Source: Algibacter pacificus (GTDB lineage: Bacteria > Bacteroidota > Bacteroidia > Flavobacteriales > Flavobacteriaceae). From it: a stretch of DNA of 64,000 nt. The position numbers and the translations under genes were made by a program. The DNA is taken from assembly GCF_008033385.1 (NCBI RefSeq), contig NZ_VOGY01000007.1, positions 186,001-250,000 of the forward strand. The letters run 5' to 3'. Position 1 is the stretch's first letter. Every line of letters starts with the position of its first letter. The notes below the pieces were generated by a model that was given only the letters and a program-made list of their open reading frames with translations, made no database searches and was not told the origin of the DNA. Shown here piece by piece: positions 32,730-43,049 of the stretch.

Positions 32730-35700
32730 TTAATTACCAAAATTATATCTAAGTGTGAACCCAGAACGAATGGTTGTTAACGGAAATGCTGTTGAAATGG
32801 CATATTCGGAGAACGAATAATCGAAATAAAAGATTCCTGTTAAATTTTTACTAAAGGCATAATCGGCCGAGTATTTTAAGCCCCAAATGGTTTGTCCAGA
32901 GGTTACTTGGTTATTTTCGAGATCTAAATATCGAATAATGGTTTTATTATCACGTATGGATATATCGGCTTTCATATTTAAATCGCTTACAATTCGCTGT
33001 TTTGGGCCTGCCAATTTGGATCTAATTCTTAAATCCTTTATTCTATATCCTAACCCTAAAATAAACTCATTTCCTATAATTTCGGTTAATAAATTATTAT
33101 CGAAACTTAAAGAAAGTAAACGGTCTTTTTTTATTTCTGCCAGAATTTTTACAGAATTTTTCATTTCCATATCTATTCGTATTAAAGGGCTAAACATTTC
33201 GGTTAAGTTAATATTACTAAACAAACGTTCGCTTTTATAATTTCCAGATTGATCTTTGGTGTCGTTTGCCAAATCATCATAGGGTAAAGAATAATCAATA
33301 TCGTTATAATCTAAATTAGATTGAAATTGATTAATAGTGTAGGATGAGCGGTAACCATGGGTTAAAGAAAACCGCTTGAAACGTTTTTTAAACCAGGCCA
33401 TTTTCATGAAACCAGAATATTTTAAATCCCAATTTGGTATAGGCACATCTCTAAAAGCACTGGTGCTTACTTTATTTGCATCTGTGCCAGTATATGCTGC
33501 TAAAAACGCTGGTAATAATACATTTTGACTGTTTTTACCAAAACCTTTTGGGTAACCTTCATCATCTAAATCGTTAACATCGGTTCCTTTTTCTGCGGCT
33601 AAACGGCGCGCGATAATGAGTCTATTACTTCTAAAATCGTTAAAGGCATCGGATGTGTTTTCATCACTATTACTAAAGGCTGTTTTTATTAATAATGTTG
33701 AAATATTAAAATTACCAAATGTATTTGGCGTTAACGATATATACTGGTTATCATTATTAACATCCACTCTATAATTTTCGGTAAAGTTTTTATAATATGT
33801 TCGGTTTCCAACAATATCAATTTTTAAATTTTTAACGGGTTCCAAACTCGCAGAAATATCTAATTGTTTCGTATTTGTAGATGTATATTGTTGGTTAAAA
33901 TCCTGATATAAAGTTAACCACCCATTTCTTGCAGCCAAATCTCTAATATCGTTTTGACTACCAAAAGTATAGCCCAAAGTAGGTTTAAGTGTTCCTATGA
34001 AACCAGGTGTTTGTGTATAGCCTGGTAAATAAGTTCCATTGTTTTCAGAATAATTAAACTGTATTCTTTTAACGGAAGTTAAAATATCTATTCCTGTATT
34101 TAATAATTTAGACTGTTTTTTACTTTTGTTTTGTTTTTTATTATTGGCAAATGTTCTGTTTCCAGAAGGGCTCGTTGTTCTAGGTTGTAAACGTCTTGTT
34201 CGTTTTTTTACCAAACCAATATATTTATACAGCTTATCCATATCTAAAGCAGCATTTATATTATGAGTATTGGCATTTTGAATGGTATTTCCTAAGTTAT
34301 ACGTTTCTCCGTCTAATTCTATATTGCCATATAAATCGGAACCTTTTTGCCATTGAAAATCGCCAGAATATTGATAAGTAGCATTTATAAAACTAAAGGT
34401 TGGTATTTTATCTAACGGTATTTTATAGGTAACGCCAAGGCTTTGTGTTTGTCTATTGGGATCTCCAAAATCAAAAAAGCCATCCCAAACATCGAGAAGC
34501 GGATCCTGTTCACCATTAATAATATTATCTTTAAAATAATTTCGAACAATATTATTATTTGAAGCTATAAAATTAAATTGTAATGACTCTGTTAAATTAT
34601 AATTGATTCCGTATTGAAAATCGAAAGTGTAATTCCTTCTAAATAATTCTTCTATTTCAATATTTGTACTTCCTGATAAATCGGTATCTCTAAATTTTTG
34701 TCTGTTAAACTGACGATTTAAATCTGTATTTATAGTAAAACTGGAAGGCATAAGATTAAGATTGAAATCTTTTAAAATTCTCCAATATTTCCCTGTAAAT
34801 AAGGAGTCGTTCTTTTTAAATGGTTGAATAGTAACCGGCTCAAAATTATGCGCATAATTTGCACCAACCCGTACCGTTTTACTTACAGAATTTTCTATTT
34901 CAAAATCTCGATGTTGTTCTTTATTATAAGAATAGTTTAGTGTCAGGTTTTCAACATCGTAAAAACGAGGTTTAGCATCGCCTGTTCTATTCTTTCGAAT
35001 ACCAATAAAATTAATACTTTGACGTTTTGTATAATTTTCGGATTGCTTTCTAACCCTATCCTTATCTGCCTGTGTTTCCTCGGCATCTATCCTAGAATCT
35101 AACGTTAAATCTTCATAAAGCTGGTCGTATTTTGGAGTAATTAACTCTTCACTCTGCCCGTAATTAAATGGTAATTGAATACCCCATTTTTCTGGTAATA
35201 ATTGCCCAATATTAACATTGGTTACCACATCGTATTGTTTTACATCTTCGAGACTACGTTGGCTAGGCCCTTGCTCGATGGATCCAAAACCAGATGTACT
35301 TTGGCTACCGGTAGCACTAATATTAGCAAAATCTGCTAAATTAGTATCCATACTTACCACAGCCGCCCAACCACCTTCATTATCCATATCAGACAAGCGC
35401 ATTTCGTTAAACCAAACCTTACCGCAAACGGTACCTCCATCTTTAGCTACGTTTTTAACACCTACCATAAGGGTTCTAATATCTCCATAATTTGGATTTC
35501 CTTTAATTCCTACACGGTGCTGATTGGCGGTATATCCAGAATAGGCATCATCCACTATCCTAATCTGATCATCTATAACATCATAAAATGTAGCATCTTC
35601 ATTAGAAAAGGATCTATCTGAAATACCTTTCGCTTTAACCTTTCCTAAAATTTCAATTGGCAAATTAATTTCATTGGGCCATAATAAATCTCTATCTGTA

Positions 35701-38700
35701 GTGCCTTCTTCTGAAACTTTTAAAGGTATTTCAATTTGATAGTAGTTTTCAGTAAGATCATTTCCCATTCTAATAAACCCAACCAATTCTTGCTCATCAT
35801 CATCACCTTTTAAGTTATTAGAATCATCATCATCGGCATGCATAAACATGCGTATGCGTTTATATTGGCGCATATCAAAACTTACATTTTTAAAAACGGC
35901 TCTAGAATCTTCAACTTCTAAATCGCATGTTTTTAGCACTAAGGCTTGTTCATTTTGTTCAATAACCGAGTTATTATAATATAGTTCTTCTGGATTAATT
36001 CCTGGGGGGCTTTGGTAGCTTCCTTCATTTTCAATAGTTCCTACAATTTCTACAGAGAAATCGGTATTAGAATTATAGGGAATATCATTATTCAAGGTTT
36101 GCGTATAGCGACGCCAATCACTTCTTACCAAATCTAAAGTTCCAAAACGGAAAACTGTGGTTTCTGTAAATTCCTTAAGGTAAATTCTAGAAAACCTAAC
36201 GGAACGCAAATCTGATATTCCACCAATGGCTTTACGGTTTGAACTTTCAACAGGTATTCTTATTTGGTACCATCTTACATCTACAGTTTCACCATTTGGA
36301 AGGCTTCTTTTTTGAAATTTATAATCTCTTAAATATTCTTTTAAAGGATTGCTATCTGGAATATTATCAAAATCGGCCTGACTGGTTGGTAAATTTTGTG
36401 GTTTAATATCCAATTCGTACTCAAAATAACTATTAATCGTATTCATGGTATTATCACGATTAATATCTTCTACATCGGGTTTGGTATTAGCTCCTCTATT
36501 AGTATCTGTAAACGTATTGGGCGTATTTCCTTCTACGCCATTATATTTTTTATAACGTTCAAAAATATCACCTTCGGTATTTAAAAAATAGGTATAATTA
36601 TCATTTGAAGGGTCGTTGCCAAAAACAGAGCCAAAAGCCGAGGCTTCTTCGGCATCATTATAACCATCATAACCAACATCTTGATTTACTCGCTCATCGC
36701 CAGTGGTATCAAAAGCATAAATTAAGGATTGATTTTGTGGCACTACTGTTCCCCATTCTGTAGGCGTTTGTTTTAACAATTCAATATTTCCATCATCAGG
36801 CAGTCCGTTTTCATATAATTTTCTACCATCTTTAATAATATCTTCGGAAATATTCCCTAAGTTAAAAACGAGTTTACCCCCTGGGTTTGATCTATTTTCT
36901 TGAAAAGGATCTTGTAACCAAAACTCGATATATTCTACATTTTGCTGTTCAAAATCTGTGGATGTAATTTGCCTAGTAATACCTGCCCAACTATCTTTGG
37001 CTTCTATATTATCAATGCCATCTGCGGCATCTGGATCGAAATTATAAGGCCCGCGTTCTTGTGGATAATATGCTAAATCTAAAGTATAAATTACAGAACT
37101 TTGCCCTTGTACTATATCGCGTTCTGGAAATAATTCATTAATAAAAACACGACTAGTATATAAGCTAGATAGGTCTTCGTCTGTAATTTCATCTGGTCTT
37201 CGTGCACTATAAAAAATAGGATCGATAGTGTACCAGTTTAGCAGCGCGCGTTGATAACCATTTTGAATGCCATTTTCATCTTCGTTTGGATTGGAAGCTA
37301 CGTTTAAACCTACAGGTCTACTGGATAAAGACCAAGATTCTTGCGAACGCAAATCAATCGCATTTTGAGAGCCTTCAAAGTCATCAATATAAGAAGTAGC
37401 TTCTCCATTTAAATTTGTGGCGTTGGGTGATCCTGGCAATAAATAAGCAACTTCCCCACGAACAGAGAAATTAGATTCGGCATCGGTATCAATATTTGGT
37501 AATTTGTTTACTAAACGTGTTAAAAAAGGAACTTTAGTAGAATAATTTCCATTAAACCCAATTATAGTATTGTTAATAGACTCGGTACCATAATTTGCTT
37601 TTTGCGTTATTGGGCGTTCATTAAGATTTAAAAATGTTCCACCGAGGACAAAATTTTCGTTAAATTTATGTTCCACATTCAAACCTGTAAACCGTTTAGT
37701 TTGTTGTGCAAAAATAGCATTACTTTCGGTTGAAACTTCAATAGGTGTATTAGATGCTTTTAACGATGAATCTAAAATTTGAACAAGTCCCAATTGATAA
37801 TTTACAGTATAATCTACACCCTCAACCAATAGCCTCCCTCCTGCCGTAACCCGAACAGAACCTTGTGGTACATTAAAACTTCCTATAGGAATACCGTCGC
37901 TTCCAGAGGATTTATAACTTCCTTTTAATTTAAATTTATTTTTTTCATTTTCATTTAAAGCTGCTGTTTTTGTGCTTTTATAAAGTACATCATACACATA
38001 CTTAGCTTGGTTTTCATTATATGATGTTTCATTTTCATAATCGCCTCCTCCTAAAACCTCAAATAAATATTCGCCAAAAGGTTCTACGTTTGGAAAAATA
38101 ATTTGTCCATTTTGTGAAAACACGGTAATACCTTCAACAAAATCGAAAAAACCATCACCGTTAGTTTGTGGATCGTTATTATAATTTAATTTATCTAAAT
38201 TAAAAACGCGTAATAAGGGCTGTTCATCTAAGGGTTTTTCACCTGCGTCTTGATCTGGAAAACTTGTTGTTCCAACCGGAATTATATAGTTTAAAGGTGA
38301 AGCTTCATTATAAAAAATATTAAGTTTAAAATCCTCAGAACTTAAATTATAGGCTCCCGTATCGTAGATGTTTTTCATCATTAAATCCCAGATAGGCAAT
38401 TCCACACTAGTCACACTACTTTTTAATAATTTGACTATTAAATTACTGTTTGTAACTTGAGTAACTTGCCCACTAGTATTTGTAGTAACCTCGGTAGCAT
38501 TAACGCCATCGTTAGCAAACTCTCCCACTTGATAAACCTCACCTCCAAGGGTATATTGAAAAGCTACCGCTAAAACTTCATCATTATTTAAACGTTGGTT
38601 TAAAGAGATATAACCCAGCTCGGTATTTAATACATACTCCTGTCCATTTATTAATTTTCTTGCATTTTCTAAGGTTGCATAATCGAAACCTTCATTAATA

Positions 38701-39938
38701 CCAGACACACTAATTCCCGATTTTACAGTTGCTACATCCCTAATACTACTAGTTAATTGAGAGGTTGCGCCACCACCATCAATTTTAGTTGGGTCGAAGG
38801 CATTATTTTCATTTTTAGGAAATGCCCCTGGTCCTCCAAAAACATTGACCGCCGAGTACACTTTATCTGTTTCTCCTAAATCCTGAAGCGCAACAATATT
38901 CCTTACATTTTCAGTTTGGTTTGTTCTATTGGTAACCCAAACTTCAATTCTGGTAATTTGTAAGCCTTTTGTGTTTAAATATGGATAACTCTTTAAAGCT
39001 TCATCATAATGATCTCTAAAATATTGCGCTAAAAAAAAGTGCCTGTTTTCATCATAATCCTGAACAAAAAATTCAAAATCCTGAATAGTTCCTCCGCTTT
39101 GAGAAATTACGGTATTTGATTCTGACCTTTGCTCGGAAAACACCCCGGTTACCGTTGTTTTACCAAATTGTAGCTGCGCTTTTACACCAAAGAGACTTTG
39201 TGCTCCTGTAATTAACGAGCTATTTAAAGGCATACTCACGTTACCAATTTCTATTTTTTGAAGAATATCATCCTCGGTTGGTTCGTATTCTAATTTTATA
39301 AGATTTTGAAAATCGAATGTAGATTGGGTGTCGTAATTTGCATTAACTTGAAGTCGAGTTCCCACTTTGCCCAGAAGGCTTAAACTAATTCTCTGATCGA
39401 AATCAAAAGAAAAATTGGTTCTATTTCTAGGTGAAAATGATGGGTTATCTTGTTTTGAAAATAAAACTCCCAAATCCATTTCTACAGAACCTTGAGGAAT
39501 AACCTCGATTGTATTACCTCCAAAAACAGATTGAAAAAAATCGGAATCAACATAAAATTCTGGCAGTAAATTTTTTTGAGCATCTTCCGAACCTTCTTTT
39601 TGTCCTGAAAACGCATCGACTTTCTCTTTATAATAACTGCTTAAATTTTGCTTTGCGACCAAGGCATAATATTCCTTTGGTGTTAAAATTACGGGATAAT
39701 TTATATTAAACTGGCCAATTTTCTCAGTATAAATATAACGATCTGTTAAGGCATCATAAGTGTATTTAGTTTCAATACCACGGGGTTGTGCGGTTTTAAT
39801 TTCACCTTGTTGATAGCCCTTTTTAACAGAATCTTGTTCCTTTTCTTGCCCCCAAGAAACGCCGGAAAAACACATTATGAATACAATAAAACTAACGTGC
39901 TTTAATAATTTATAAAAATAAAGGTTCGTTTTTTTCAA
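32730..39938 (-). CDS. sprA: SprA, outer-membrane translocon of the type IX secretion system
   Basis: A 2402-residue giant outer-membrane barrel (SprA/Sov) through which type IX secretion cargo crosses, including gliding adhesins and many secreted enzymes. Length and sequence fit the flavobacterial protein. It has a signal peptide (ending CFSGVSWGQ), an N-terminal domain with DLGVLFSKQDNPSFSPRNRTNFSFDF near residue 150, repeated long beta-rich segments, and a C-terminal strand ending TIRSGFTLRYNFGN. The only fitting start is a TTG at 39938, 6 bp after the ruvA stop, so translation is probably coupled. Its presence implies a gliding or type-IX-secreting flavobacterium. Confidence 0.93.
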   Translation of the reverse strand: MKKTNLYFYKLLKHVSFIVFIMCFSGVSWGQEKEQDSVKKGYQQGEIKTAQPRGIETKYTYDALTDRYIYTEKIGQFNINYPVILTPKEYYALVAKQNLSSYYKEKVDAFSGQKEGSEDAQKNLLPEFYVDSDFFQSVFGGNTIEVIPQGSVEMDLGVLFSKQDNPSFSPRNRTNFSFDFDQRISLSLLGKVGTRLQVNANYDTQSTFDFQNLIKLEYEPTEDDILQKIEIGNVSMPLNSSLITGAQSLFGVKAQLQFGKTTVTGVFSEQRSESNTVISQSGGTIQDFEFFVQDYDENRHFFLAQYFRDHYDEALKSYPYLNTKGLQITRIEVWVTNRTNQTENVRNIVALQDLGETDKVYSAVNVFGGPGAFPKNENNAFDPTKIDGGGATSQLTSSIRDVATVKSGISVSGINEGFDYATLENARKLINGQEYVLNTELGYISLNQRLNNDEVLAVAFQYTLGGEVYQVGEFANDGVNATEVTTNTSGQVTQVTNSNLIVKLLKSSVTSVELPIWDLMMKNIYDTGAYNLSSEDFKLNIFYNEASPLNYIIPVGTTSFPDQDAGEKPLDEQPLLRVFNLDKLNYNNDPQTNGDGFFDFVEGITVFSQNGQIIFPNVEPFGEYLFEVLGGGDYENETSYNENQAKYVYDVLYKSTKTAALNENEKNKFKLKGSYKSSGSDGIPIGSFNVPQGSVRVTAGGRLLVEGVDYTVNYQLGLVQILDSSLKASNTPIEVSTESNAIFAQQTKRFTGLNVEHKFNENFVLGGTFLNLNERPITQKANYGTESINNTIIGFNGNYSTKVPFLTRLVNKLPNIDTDAESNFSVRGEVAYLLPGSPNATNLNGEATSYIDDFEGSQNAIDLRSQESWSLSSRPVGLNVASNPNEDENGIQNGYQRALLNWYTIDPIFYSARRPDEITDEDLSSLYTSRVFINELFPERDIVQGQSSVIYTLDLAYYPQERGPYNFDPDAADGIDNIEAKDSWAGITRQITSTDFEQQNVEYIEFWLQDPFQENRSNPGGKLVFNLGNISEDIIKDGRKLYENGLPDDGNIELLKQTPTEWGTVVPQNQSLIYAFDTTGDERVNQDVGYDGYNDAEEASAFGSVFGNDPSNDNYTYFLNTEGDIFERYKKYNGVEGNTPNTFTDTNRGANTKPDVEDINRDNTMNTINSYFEYELDIKPQNLPTSQADFDNIPDSNPLKEYLRDYKFQKRSLPNGETVDVRWYQIRIPVESSNRKAIGGISDLRSVRFSRIYLKEFTETTVFRFGTLDLVRSDWRRYTQTLNNDIPYNSNTDFSVEIVGTIENEGSYQSPPGINPEELYYNNSVIEQNEQALVLKTCDLEVEDSRAVFKNVSFDMRQYKRIRMFMHADDDDSNNLKGDDDEQELVGFIRMGNDLTENYYQIEIPLKVSEEGTTDRDLLWPNEINLPIEILGKVKAKGISDRSFSNEDATFYDVIDDQIRIVDDAYSGYTANQHRVGIKGNPNYGDIRTLMVGVKNVAKDGGTVCGKVWFNEMRLSDMDNEGGWAAVVSMDTNLADFANISATGSQSTSGFGSIEQGPSQRSLEDVKQYDVVTNVNIGQLLPEKWGIQLPFNYGQSEELITPKYDQLYEDLTLDSRIDAEETQADKDRVRKQSENYTKRQSINFIGIRKNRTGDAKPRFYDVENLTLNYSYNKEQHRDFEIENSVSKTVRVGANYAHNFEPVTIQPFKKNDSLFTGKYWRILKDFNLNLMPSSFTINTDLNRQFNRQKFRDTDLSGSTNIEIEELFRRNYTFDFQYGINYNLTESLQFNFIASNNNIVRNYFKDNIINGEQDPLLDVWDGFFDFGDPNRQTQSLGVTYKIPLDKIPTFSFINATYQYSGDFQWQKGSDLYGNIELDGETYNLGNTIQNANTHNINAALDMDKLYKYIGLVKKRTRRLQPRTTSPSGNRTFANNKKQNKSKKQSKLLNTGIDILTSVKRIQFNYSENNGTYLPGYTQTPGFIGTLKPTLGYTFGSQNDIRDLAARNGWLTLYQDFNQQYTSTNTKQLDISASLEPVKNLKIDIVGNRTYYKNFTENYRVDVNNDNQYISLTPNTFGNFNISTLLIKTAFSNSDENTSDAFNDFRSNRLIIARRLAAEKGTDVNDLDDEGYPKGFGKNSQNVLLPAFLAAYTGTDANKVSTSAFRDVPIPNWDLKYSGFMKMAWFKKRFKRFSLTHGYRSSYTINQFQSNLDYNDIDYSLPYDDLANDTKDQSGNYKSERLFSNINLTEMFSPLIRIDMEMKNSVKILAEIKKDRLLSLSFDNNLLTEIIGNEFILGLGYRIKDLRIRSKLAGPKQRIVSDLNMKADISIRDNKTIIRYLDLENNQVTSGQTIWGLKYSADYAFSKNLTGIFYFDYSFSEYAISTAFPLTTIRSGFTLRYNFGN

Positions 39939-39944
39939 AATTTA

Positions 39945-40526
39945 CTATAATTTTTTTAAGGCTTGTTTTATAATAGATTCCACCGTGGCATCGGGCTCTG
40001 CTACTACAATTTTATCCACAACGCGTTCGGCTTGTTTTTTAACAAAACCTAATACTTCTAAGGCAGATAACGCTTCATTTTTATTCGTATTGTCTTTAGA
40101 AACAGAAACTTCGTCAATATCATAAATTTTTAAAATTTTATCTTTCAAATCCAGAATAACACGTTGTGCAGTTTTAACTCCAATGCCTTTTACAGATTGT
40201 ATTAACGCCACATCACCTGTAGCGATACCTTCTCGTATTTGTTTAGGAGTTAAGGAAGATAGCATGGTACGGGCTATATTAGCACCAATACCACTTACAG
40301 AAAGTAATAACCTAAAAATCTCACGTTCTGCAACCGAAGAAAACCCGTATAAAGTATGCGCATCTTCTTTTATTTGAAGATGAGTATATAATTTTAGGCT
40401 TTCTGCATCTGGAATTTGAGAAAAAGTATGGAGAGAAATATTTAGCATATATCCAACACCATTGCAGTCTATAACCACATGTGTTGGATTTTTTTCTACT
40501 AGTTTCCCTTGAATGTGTGTTATCAT
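39945..40526 (-). CDS. ruvA: Holliday junction branch migration protein RuvA
   Basis: A 193-residue DNA-binding subunit of the RuvAB motor. The OB-fold domain I (MITHIQGKLVEKNPTHVVIDCNGVGY-like start) is followed by the helix-hairpin-helix pair (LLSVSGIGANIARTMLSSL and LIQSVKGIGVKTAQRVILDLKDKI) and the C-terminal three-helix domain III that contacts RuvB (ALSALEVLGFVKKQAERVV). Its partner ruvB is about 13 kb away in this window, not adjacent. It sits between malic enzyme and sprA. Confidence 0.94.
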   Translation of the reverse strand: MITHIQGKLVEKNPTHVVIDCNGVGYMLNISLHTFSQIPDAESLKLYTHLQIKEDAHTLYGFSSVAEREIFRLLLSVSGIGANIARTMLSSLTPKQIREGIATGDVALIQSVKGIGVKTAQRVILDLKDKILKIYDIDEVSVSKDNTNKNEALSALEVLGFVKKQAERVVDKIVVAEPDATVESIIKQALKKL

Positions 40527-40588
40527 AACAAGTTATTAGTGCTCTTTCAAATGTAATAAAATTATTTTAAGCAGATATATTCTATTTC

Positions 40589-42865
40589 CTACTTCTCTTT
40601 ATGCTGTGCATCTATAACAGCAATTGCTGCCATATTAACAATTTCGTCTACTTTGGCTCCAAGTTGAAGGATATGCACAGGCTTACGCATCCCCATCATA
40701 ATTGGCCCAATAGATTCGGCTTCGTTTAATTCCTTTAATAACTTATATGTAATATTTGCTGAATCTAAATTTGGAAAAATTAACGTATTCACTTTTTTAC
40801 CTACCAATTTAGAAAAGGGAAATTTTTCACGAAGCATATCATCATTTAAAGCGAAATCTGTTTGCAACTCGCCATCCACAATCATATCTGGGTAATGTTT
40901 ATGTAAAAACGCTACCGCTTCTCTTACTTTTGAAGAACGCTCGTTGGTTGATGAGCCAAAGTTTGAATATGACACCATAGCCATTACCGGCTCTAAACCA
41001 AACATTTGAACCACTTTTCCTGTCATTTGTGTTATTTTAGCCAAATCTTTAGCTGTAGGATCTATATTGATTGATGTATCACTTAAAAATAACGGTCCAC
41101 GCTTTGTCATCATTAAGTTTGTTGTTGCTGCTCTGGTGATACCTTTATCCATTCCTATCAACTCCAACATTGGTTTTATAACGGTTGGATAATTTCTAGA
41201 GTATCCAGAGATTAACCCATCGGCATCACCTTCGTTCACCATCATGGCAGCAAAATAATTACGCTCACGCATTAGGCGTTGTGCCGAATAAAGCGTTACA
41301 CCTCGGCGTTTACGTTGCTCCCAATATACTTTGGCGTATTTATTTTTTCTATCGTTTTCTTCTTCTTCTTTTGGATCGATAATTAAAATATCGGAATTAA
41401 ATTCAATTTCCTTCATTAAGGAAGCAATGGTTTCTTTTCTTCCTAATAAAATAGGGATAGCAATCCCTTCATCATGTACAATTTGCGCCGCTTTTAAAAC
41501 ATCTAATTGATCTGCTTCTGCAAAAACAATACGCTTTGGCGCTAATTTTGCTCTATTTAAAAGCAAACGCACTAGTTTATTATCCGATCCCATGCGTTGT
41601 AATAAACTATCCTTATAGTTTTCCCAATCGGTGATATGATGCTTAGCCACACCACTTTCCATAGCTGCTTTTGCAACTGCTGGTGGTACTTCACTAATTA
41701 AACGTGGATCGAACGGTTTTGGAATAATATAATCTTTACCAAAAGTTAAGCGGGTTTCACCATAGGCAATATTTACTTGCTCTGGAACAGGCTCTTTTGC
41801 CAATTTAGCCAAGGCTTTTACTGCTGCCATTTTCATGGCTTCATTAATTTTAGTTGCGCGAACATCTAGTGCGCCTCTAAAAATAAAAGGAAAACCTAAT
41901 ACATTATTAACTTGGTTAGGATGATCGCTACGTCCCGTTGCCATGATAATATCTTTCCTTGTATCTACTGCTAATTGATATTTAATTTCGGGGTTTGGAT
42001 TAGCCAAAGCAAAAACAATAGGGTTTTCTGCCATTGTTAAAAGCATTTCTGGCGATACAATATCGGCCATAGATAAACCAATAAATACATCGGCATCTAC
42101 CATAGCTTCCTCTAAAGTGTCTATTTTTCTATCGGTAGCAAATTCTGCTTTTTCATTAGAAAGAACTTCTCGATCTTTACGAATAACGCCTTTACTATCC
42201 AACATTACCATATTTTCTCGTTTAGCACCACAAGCTTGGTATAAACGTGAACAGGAAATGGCTGCCGCTCCAGCACCACTAATTACAATTTTTACCTCTT
42301 CAAATTTCTTCCCTGCTAATTCTATTGCGTTTATTAATGCTGCCGAGGAAATAATTGCTGTTCCGTGCTGGTCATCGTGCATAACAGGAATATTTAATTC
42401 TTCCTTTAAACGACGTTCTATTTCAAAAGCTTCGGGAGCCTTTATATCTTCTAGGTTAATGCCTCCAAAAGTTGGTGCTATATTTTTTACGGTTTCAATA
42501 AAAGCGTCTACATTTTCGGTATCTACTTCAATATCAAAAACATCAATATCGGCAAAAATTTTAAACAATAAGCCTTTACCTTCCATTACAGGCTTGGAGG
42601 CTTCTGGTCCAATATTCCCTAATCCTAATACAGCGGTTCCATTGGATATTACAGCAACTAGATTCCCTTTTGCTGTATATTTATAGACGGCTTCTGCATC
42701 TTTTTCAATTTCTAAACATGGCACAGCAACACCTGGAGAATAGGCTAAGGATAAATCGCGCTGTGTTGCATATTTTTTTGTTGGAACAACAGCTATTTTA
42801 CCCGGAGTTGGTTTTGCGTGATAAATAAGAGCTTCTCTCCGTTTACTTTCTTCACTCATTTTCAT
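40589..42865 (-). CDS. maeB: NADP-dependent malic enzyme with phosphotransacetylase-like domain
   Basis: Oxidative decarboxylation of malate to pyruvate. The 758 residues match the MaeB hybrid. The malic N-terminal domain (about 20-160) has SLAYSPGVAVPC and KGNLVAVISNGTAVLGLG. The NAD(P)-binding domain (about 165-400) has GAGAAAISCSRL. A C-terminal phosphate acetyl/butyryltransferase-like domain (about 430-750), usually regulatory, has LISGYSRNYPTVIKPML. A second ATG two codons downstream (MSEESKRREAL) is an equally possible start. It lies 62 bp before ruvA. The 184 bp upstream hold no recognisable motif. Confidence 0.94.
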   Translation of the reverse strand: MKMSEESKRREALIYHAKPTPGKIAVVPTKKYATQRDLSLAYSPGVAVPCLEIEKDAEAVYKYTAKGNLVAVISNGTAVLGLGNIGPEASKPVMEGKGLLFKIFADIDVFDIEVDTENVDAFIETVKNIAPTFGGINLEDIKAPEAFEIERRLKEELNIPVMHDDQHGTAIISSAALINAIELAGKKFEEVKIVISGAGAAAISCSRLYQACGAKRENMVMLDSKGVIRKDREVLSNEKAEFATDRKIDTLEEAMVDADVFIGLSMADIVSPEMLLTMAENPIVFALANPNPEIKYQLAVDTRKDIIMATGRSDHPNQVNNVLGFPFIFRGALDVRATKINEAMKMAAVKALAKLAKEPVPEQVNIAYGETRLTFGKDYIIPKPFDPRLISEVPPAVAKAAMESGVAKHHITDWENYKDSLLQRMGSDNKLVRLLLNRAKLAPKRIVFAEADQLDVLKAAQIVHDEGIAIPILLGRKETIASLMKEIEFNSDILIIDPKEEEENDRKNKYAKVYWEQRKRRGVTLYSAQRLMRERNYFAAMMVNEGDADGLISGYSRNYPTVIKPMLELIGMDKGITRAATTNLMMTKRGPLFLSDTSINIDPTAKDLAKITQMTGKVVQMFGLEPVMAMVSYSNFGSSTNERSSKVREAVAFLHKHYPDMIVDGELQTDFALNDDMLREKFPFSKLVGKKVNTLIFPNLDSANITYKLLKELNEAESIGPIMMGMRKPVHILQLGAKVDEIVNMAAIAVIDAQHKEK

Positions 42866-43049
42866 GGATATGATATTTATGATTGATTACATTTTAACTA
42901 CTAAAATAATCTCAATTAAAACGAGACCATCAAATCTATTAAAACGATTTGTTTCTAACTCACAAATATAATAATCCTACTAAGGAAACCGCTATTCTTT
43001 TTAAAAATTGATTTTTATTTTGAAATTTAAAGTTTATATAAAGTTCATC

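Noticed and set aside
42117-42686. 189-codon ORF opposite malic enzyme
   Set aside because: Shadow of the conserved maeB coding strand; no start context and no recognisable protein.
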